Assembly (NCBI GenBank): GCA_031266095.1
Contig: JAISBR010000218.1
Coordinates: 1 to 10,023, forward strand
From: Treponema sp.
Lineage (GTDB): Bacteria > Spirochaetota > Spirochaetia > Treponematales > Breznakiellaceae
Direction of reading: 5' to 3'
Length of the DNA: 10,023 nt
Part shown: positions 7,080 to 10,023 of the stretch, piece after piece
Position numbering within the stretch: position 1 is the stretch's first letter
Layout of the letters: each line of letters starts with the position of its first letter
Translations under genes and position numbers: made by a program
Notes under the pieces: generated by a model
The model's database searches: none
Seen by the model: only the letters and a program-made list of their open reading frames with translations
Told to the model about the DNA's origin: nothing

Positions 7080-7471
7080 TGATGTGTTTCCATTTCCGAA
7101 AAATTAAGCAAATCATCAATGCTCTCGACGCACAGTATACCGATGGCTTCGGCGATCTGTCGTTCCAAGGCTGCCCCCTTGCTTTTTTCCCACCCTTTAA
7201 TAAACAGGACGTGGGTAGCCGTACAAAGCGCGGGGATACAAGCCTTCATGTAATCGTTCCATTGTGGTTTTATTTTTCGATAGTGATTTTTATTGATCTG
7301 GTCAAAACGGGCATTCACGTCTGCCGCAATTGCCAGGGGGGTTATAATGCTGAGAGTGTCCCAGGCTTTGGTGTCTCGAAAAGCATCGATAATTTTACTG
7401 TGTACCTTTTCAAACCCGCGGTGGTTATTATCCCGTATTCCGGTGATGGGGCCGGAGATATATATGATCAT
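7076..7471 (-). CDS. DUF4406 (nucleoside 2-deoxyribosyltransferase-like) protein
   Basis: This 131-residue protein has the hallmarks of DUF4406, a phage-common family related to nucleoside 2-deoxyribosyltransferases: the N-terminal YISGPITG (4-11), a WNDYMKACIPAL segment (71-82), ATHVLFIKGWEKSKGAALERQIAEAIG (85-111) with the GWxxSxGAxxE motif. Family members are thought to bind nucleotides; the biochemical role of DUF4406 is not settled. It lies between the o-spanin and the amidase, overlapping each by four bases, so it is made together with lysis proteins although no lysis function is known for it. A GAGGGG site lies upstream of the ATG. Function beyond the family is unknown. Confidence 0.85.
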   Translation of the reverse strand: MIIYISGPITGIRDNNHRGFEKVHSKIIDAFRDTKAWDTLSIITPLAIAADVNARFDQINKNHYRKIKPQWNDYMKACIPALCTATHVLFIKGWEKSKGAALERQIAEAIGILCVESIDDLLNFSEMETHQ

Positions 7472-7764
7472 TGGTTCCCCTCTAGTTGAACCGCCGCACG
7501 AAGCCTGTCGAGATACTCCTCTGCGGCGTCAACGTCAATCTTGTACTCCGCAATTTTCTGCCAGTACCAGAGGGGCATAGAAACCGTATCCGTCTCCTCG
7601 TCGTATTCCACGCAATCGGGCGGCGGAAAAACCGGAAAGGTTACGGCGGGTACATCGTGAACGTACTCAATTCTTGGGGCGCTGACGCAGGCTGTCGTTA
7701 ATAGCGTTAAAACGATCACGGCCGGAAGCGCCGGAAGCAAGAGCAGCCTTTTTTTCTTTCGCAT
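7468..7764 (-). CDS. Outer-membrane spanin lipoprotein (Rz1-like o-spanin)
   Basis: This 98-residue lipoprotein starts inside the i-spanin gene in the +1 frame. The chosen ATG at 7764 has an AAAGGAGGT site eight bases upstream; the open frame extends further upstream but that part only shadows the i-spanin. A type II signal peptide is clear: MRKKKRLLLL basic start, a hydrophobic core PALPAVIVLTLL and lipobox LTTAC with Cys26 as the lipidated residue; the next residue is Val, so outer-membrane sorting is expected. The mature part has a Pro-rich segment (VTFPVFPPPD) then MPLWYWQKIAEYKIDVDAAEEYLDRLRAAV, a helical stretch that would meet the i-spanin. With its partner it would disrupt the outer membrane at the last lysis step. 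Confidence 0.85.
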   Translation of the reverse strand: MRKKKRLLLLPALPAVIVLTLLTTACVSAPRIEYVHDVPAVTFPVFPPPDCVEYDEETDTVSMPLWYWQKIAEYKIDVDAAEEYLDRLRAAVQLEGNQ

Positions 7765-7957
7765 TGCTATATACCTCCTTTTGGATGTCTTCTTTCTCTT
7801 TTTGAAATTCCCGGTCGCTCTGGAGCCTGCGGTTTTCGTCCTCCATCCGCTCAAGCTCCGCCTTTTTGCGGGCACGGGAATAGCCGATAAAAAACACGGC
7901 GGTGTGGGAAACCGCCAGGCCGATAAAAACAGCCAGAATAATATATCCGGTTGTCAT
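7667..7957 (-). CDS. Inner-membrane spanin (Rz-like i-spanin)
   Basis: This 96-residue protein has the i-spanin layout: an N-terminal membrane helix (about residues 4-26, GYIILAVFIGLAVSHTAVFFIGY), then a charged coiled coil (about 28-72) rich in Glu, Lys and Arg, and a C-terminal end with SGRDRFNAINDSLRQR, the 'RF.AIND.LR' type close seen in many phage Rz-like proteins. The periplasmic part would span to the outer-membrane spanin whose gene begins inside this one. The ATG has a perfect AAGGAGG five bases upstream, and it overlaps the stop of the 49-residue gene before it (ATGA). Together with the o-spanin it forms an overlapping pair of the lambda Rz/Rz1 style. Confidence 0.85.
   Translation of the reverse strand: MTTGYIILAVFIGLAVSHTAVFFIGYSRARKKAELERMEDENRRLQSDREFQKEKEDIQKEVYSNAKEKKAALASGASGRDRFNAINDSLRQRPKN
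7762..7782 (-). promoter_or_regulatory. Ribosome binding site that fixes the o-spanin start
   Basis: Within the i-spanin coding region the minus strand reads AAAGGAGGT followed by eight bases and then ATG at 7764. The same bases also encode i-spanin residues. The site picks out the lipoprotein start with its basic N-terminus and discards the longer upstream extension. Confidence 0.75.
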
Positions 7958-8103
7958 AAAACCTCCTTAAGGGAACGTGAAGCATCATAAATAATAAAGG
8001 CAAGCCCTATTCTCCGGTCAGTCAAAAATGCCAATATCAAATAAACCATCGTAAAAATCCAGTTAAGAATTTTTACCTGTTGTCTTGTTAATCTGATTCT
8101 CAT
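7954..8103 (-). CDS. 49-residue membrane peptide, possible holin component
   Basis: This small protein reads MRIRLTRQQVKILNW, then a membrane helix (about residues 12-28, ILNWIFTMVYLILAFL), then DRRIGLAFIIYDASRSLKEVL, which could be a second short or amphipathic segment. I chose the ATG at 8103 because AGGGAAG lies just upstream and the ATGA overlap with the i-spanin start ties it into the operon. An in-frame ATG at 8184 would extend it into the tail of the preceding gene and has no ribosome site, so I reject it. Its size, charge and position, just before the spanins and amidase, suit a holin or antiholin role, but nothing in the sequence proves that. Confidence 0.6.
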   Translation of the reverse strand: MRIRLTRQQVKILNWIFTMVYLILAFLTDRRIGLAFIIYDASRSLKEVL

Positions 8104-8146
8104 TTCACTTCCCTGTAAACTAATTTTGATTTGCGTCGACGTAATT

Positions 8147-8647
8147 TTATCCGCGGATGTCCCTGCCGGCCGTGGTGTTACCATTTCCGTTTACGGTTTG
8201 CGCTTCCCGTTCTCTCTCTTGTTGATGTGCGGCACTCGGCAGTAAGACCTCCCCTTGCTGGCCGGTAACGATTTTATTTCCCTCTACTCCGGCGATTAGG
8301 CCGCCAATGACGACCAGGAATCCCATACCAAAACTGGTGTATAGGGAATCGCAGTTCCGTTCATAGAAGCCGGATATGAAAAAAGCCTCAATAAGCAGGG
8401 CGGAAAAAATAATCAGGGCGGTGATATACCGCTGCCTGTTTATAGTTTTGAAGCTGCCCTCCGGCATGGCGCTGGTTTTTTTGATCATCACGGCGATGTC
8501 GAGTCCGATAAAAATACCGACGATCCCGGTGAAGGTTACGGCCAGGGCCGAGGCCGAGCCGGAATCCTTTACAAAAAAAATCATAAAGCCGGTGAAAATG
8601 GTGGCTATGATAAGCCCCGATAATTGCTGAATTTTGGTGTCCGTCAT
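8147..8647 (-). CDS. Four-helix membrane protein in lysis cassette
   Basis: This 166-residue protein has four predicted membrane helices at about residues 10-26, 34-55, 74-94 and 104-122, with a short basic loop in between (KKTSAMPEGSFKTINRQR) and a soluble C-terminal tail of about 40 residues. The tail is hydrophilic (HQQEREREAQ) and ends in a Gly/Asn-rich NGNGNTTAGRDIRG. A GGAGG site precedes the ATG at 8647. Placed between a coiled-coil membrane protein and the spanin and amidase genes, it may be a holin or holin regulator, but four-helix holins are uncommon and no family is recognised. I keep it as a membrane protein of unknown function. Confidence 0.7.
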   Translation of the reverse strand: MTDTKIQQLSGLIIATIFTGFMIFFVKDSGSASALAVTFTGIVGIFIGLDIAVMIKKTSAMPEGSFKTINRQRYITALIIFSALLIEAFFISGFYERNCDSLYTSFGMGFLVVIGGLIAGVEGNKIVTGQQGEVLLPSAAHQQEREREAQTVNGNGNTTAGRDIRG

Positions 8648-8656
8648 ACAATCCTC

Positions 8657-8998
8657 CTACTCTGATTTTTGCCGCCTGCCCGAGGCAGCTCTGCCCTTGG
8701 TTCTCACCTCGACGATCAAATCATTGATTGCTTTGGTTATATTCCCGGAAAATACGTCAAATTTTTCTTCCAGTTTGGTAATCCGCTTTTCAAGTAATTC
8801 GATGGGTGCGCCGCCCTTTTCGCGGAGAGACTTGATAGCCTCCATGATTTCTTTAAGATCGTGATCCTGCTGTTCGTTTTCGCGCTTCAAGCTATCCACC
8901 TCCCATCGTAACCTGCCGAAAAACCAGACCGTGGAAATGACGGTTCCGAGTATCGAAAGGCATCCTAAAATCAGAGCTGCTACTGATGTAATTTCCAT
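8657..8998 (-). CDS. Membrane-anchored coiled-coil protein
   Basis: This 113-residue protein has an N-terminal membrane helix (about residues 6-27, VAALILGCLSILGTVISTVWFF) followed by a coiled coil (LRWEVDSLKRENEQQDHDL, KEIMEAIKSLREK, then IELLEKRITKLEEKFDVFSGNITKAIND) and a basic tail (TKGRAASGRRQKSE). The layout is like short phage proteins such as Mu gp25-type DUF2730 proteins or Rz-like anchors; it also has some likeness to XhlA-type lysis accessory proteins, though those carry the membrane helix at the other end. I chose the ATG at 8998 because AAGGAG lies at good distance; a GTG one codon earlier at 9001 is possible. The gene follows the portal by about 30 bases. Confidence 0.65.
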   Translation of the reverse strand: MEITSVAALILGCLSILGTVISTVWFFGRLRWEVDSLKRENEQQDHDLKEIMEAIKSLREKGGAPIELLEKRITKLEEKFDVFSGNITKAINDLIVEVRTKGRAASGRRQKSE

Positions 8999-9027
8999 CA
9001 CGATCTCCTTTGCCAGCTATAAACTTT

Positions 9028-10023
9028 TTATGTCTCCGTCGACGCAAGTGTGTCTTTGTAGTTTCCCCACAGCTCCCGCCCTTCGGGGCTTCCGTTTTCC
9101 AGATACTCCTCAAGCTCCAGCGTGGCCGCTTCAAGGTCGGGGTCTGTCTCTTCCCCTTCCGGCTCCGGTGATTCTTTAGACGGGGCCTCGGCTTTGAAGC
9201 CGTGGCTTTCCATGATTTCCCGCTCGATCTCCAGCTTGTTCTGCACGGTACGGAAATCGAAGCCGCTGAATTCCCGGGCGACCATGTCGTGGGTGATAAC
9301 GCCGAGGCCCAAAAGCGTCTTCATGGCGTTTGCTTCTTTCTGTATGTCCACGGACGGCCGCGAGAGGCCGGACCATTCGCACTTGAGCCATGCCCCCTTC
9401 AGTTTAAACTGCACCGGATCAAAGGCGGAGGATAAAAAACCGGGAAGGTCAAGCTGGCCCAGCAGGGCGGACTGAATGATGAATTCCTGATAGATAAGAA
9501 AAAAATCCCTGGCGTTTTTGGAGGTATAGAATTTAAGATTTATTGAATACTCGTTACTGGCCTGTCTTGATGCGGAATAACTTGACCCGAATTGCATAAT
9601 GGCGATTTCGGGTGGGATGCCCTTTGACCAGGCTATCCCCGAAACGATCGTTTTTTCAAAATTGGCGTAGTTCACATTCGGGCGCTGGGCTTCAAGGCTT
9701 ACGGGTTTTTCACCGGGGGCAAGACGATCCAGTATCGTACCGGGAGCCATCTCTTCCACCATTTTCTGCGGCGCTGACGTTCCCCCCGTGGCAGCCTGTT
9801 TTTCCGCTTCCACGGCGGCGGGCGTTCCCTCGTCGGCATAGCGTCCGGTTCCCGCAATGACGTTGCGGACGGGTGCGCCTTCTTTTTCCCGTTCTATGAA
9901 CATGGGAAAGAGCGAGTTTACTACCGCCGCCCGAAGTTCCGAATCCTTGTACCGGTCAAGGTCTTTGAGCATATACAATACATTCCCCAGGAGGGGAATG
10001 CCGCGGACGTTGTTCAGGAGCTT
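9028..10023 (-). CDS. Phage portal protein, lambda gpB family (C-terminal part)
   Basis: The reading frame is open to the right edge, so the gene begins outside the window; 331 residues are visible. Portal subunits form the twelve-fold ring through which DNA is packaged and to which the tail joins. Family marks are the GIPLLGNVLYMLKDLDRYKDSEL start of the visible part, followed by LRAAVVNSLFPMFIERE, RPNVNYANFEKTIVSGIAWSKGIPPEIAI, SSYSASRQASNEYSI, FFLIYQEFIIQSAL, a KGAWLKCEWSGLSRPSVDIQKEANAMK segment, and the C-terminal FSGFDFRTVQNKLEIEREIMESHG, then an acidic Pro/Glu-rich tail. These match the lambda-type Phage_portal_2 family. A TTG at 9978 is not the real start: the conserved residues continue upstream of it. 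Confidence 0.93.
   Translation of the reverse strand, partial: KLLNNVRGIPLLGNVLYMLKDLDRYKDSELRAAVVNSLFPMFIEREKEGAPVRNVIAGTGRYADEGTPAAVEAEKQAATGGTSAPQKMVEEMAPGTILDRLAPGEKPVSLEAQRPNVNYANFEKTIVSGIAWSKGIPPEIAIMQFGSSYSASRQASNEYSINLKFYTSKNARDFFLIYQEFIIQSALLGQLDLPGFLSSAFDPVQFKLKGAWLKCEWSGLSRPSVDIQKEANAMKTLLGLGVITHDMVAREFSGFDFRTVQNKLEIEREIMESHGFKAEAPSKESPEPEGEETDPDLEAATLELEEYLENGSPEGRELWGNYKDTLASTET

Noticed and set aside
7765..7875. Upstream extension of the o-spanin frame
   Set aside because: It is basic, lacks a ribosome site, would bury the signal peptide, and overlaps i-spanin coding sequence; the 7764 start is far better.
8104..8184. Upstream extension of the 49-residue gene
   Set aside because: The ATG at 8184 lies inside the preceding gene without a ribosome site; the extension adds a non-hydrophobic stretch of no evident use.
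1..10023. tRNA, CRISPR array, insertion sequence or attachment site
   Set aside because: No spaced direct repeats, cloverleaf, transposase frame or integrase was seen; the window is filled by phage late genes.

Overview
The window is a single, tightly packed block of tailed-phage late genes, all read from the minus strand, so in transcription order it runs from base 10023 down to base 1. No gene of clear cellular type is visible. It is best read as part of a prophage or temperate-type phage genome. A spanin pair with an outer-membrane-type lipoprotein indicates a diderm (Gram-negative-type) host. Base composition is moderately GC-rich. A spirochaete such as a termite-gut Treponema is one possibility, but the genus cannot be proved from this sequence.

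In transcription order: (1) the C-terminal part of a lambda-type portal protein (9028 to the window end). (2) A cassette of small membrane and lysis genes (about 8998 to 6534): a membrane-anchored coiled-coil protein, a four-helix membrane protein, a 49-residue membrane peptide, an inner-membrane spanin with an outer-membrane spanin lipoprotein starting out of frame inside it, a DUF4406 protein, and a zinc amidase endolysin. (3) The rest of a lambda-type head module: ClpP-type prohead protease with a nested in-frame scaffold start, gpD-like decoration protein, gpE-like major capsid protein, an Ala/Glu/Lys-rich coiled-coil protein in the position of lambda FI, and a small FII-like head-tail joining protein. 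(4) The start of a contractile-tail module: a probable tail terminator, a Mu-like tail sheath, a tail tube protein, and the first 60 residues of another tail gene running off the left end.

The genes are joined by short gaps or ATGA-type overlaps and most have strong AGGAGG-type ribosome sites. I saw no convincing promoter or terminator inside the block, which fits one long late operon. The main points of interest are the nested protease/scaffold gene, the overlapping spanins, the lysis cassette placed between portal and protease, the lambda-like head joined to a contractile tail, and the unusual coiled-coil protein after the capsid gene. No intergenic stretch exceeds about 60 bases.
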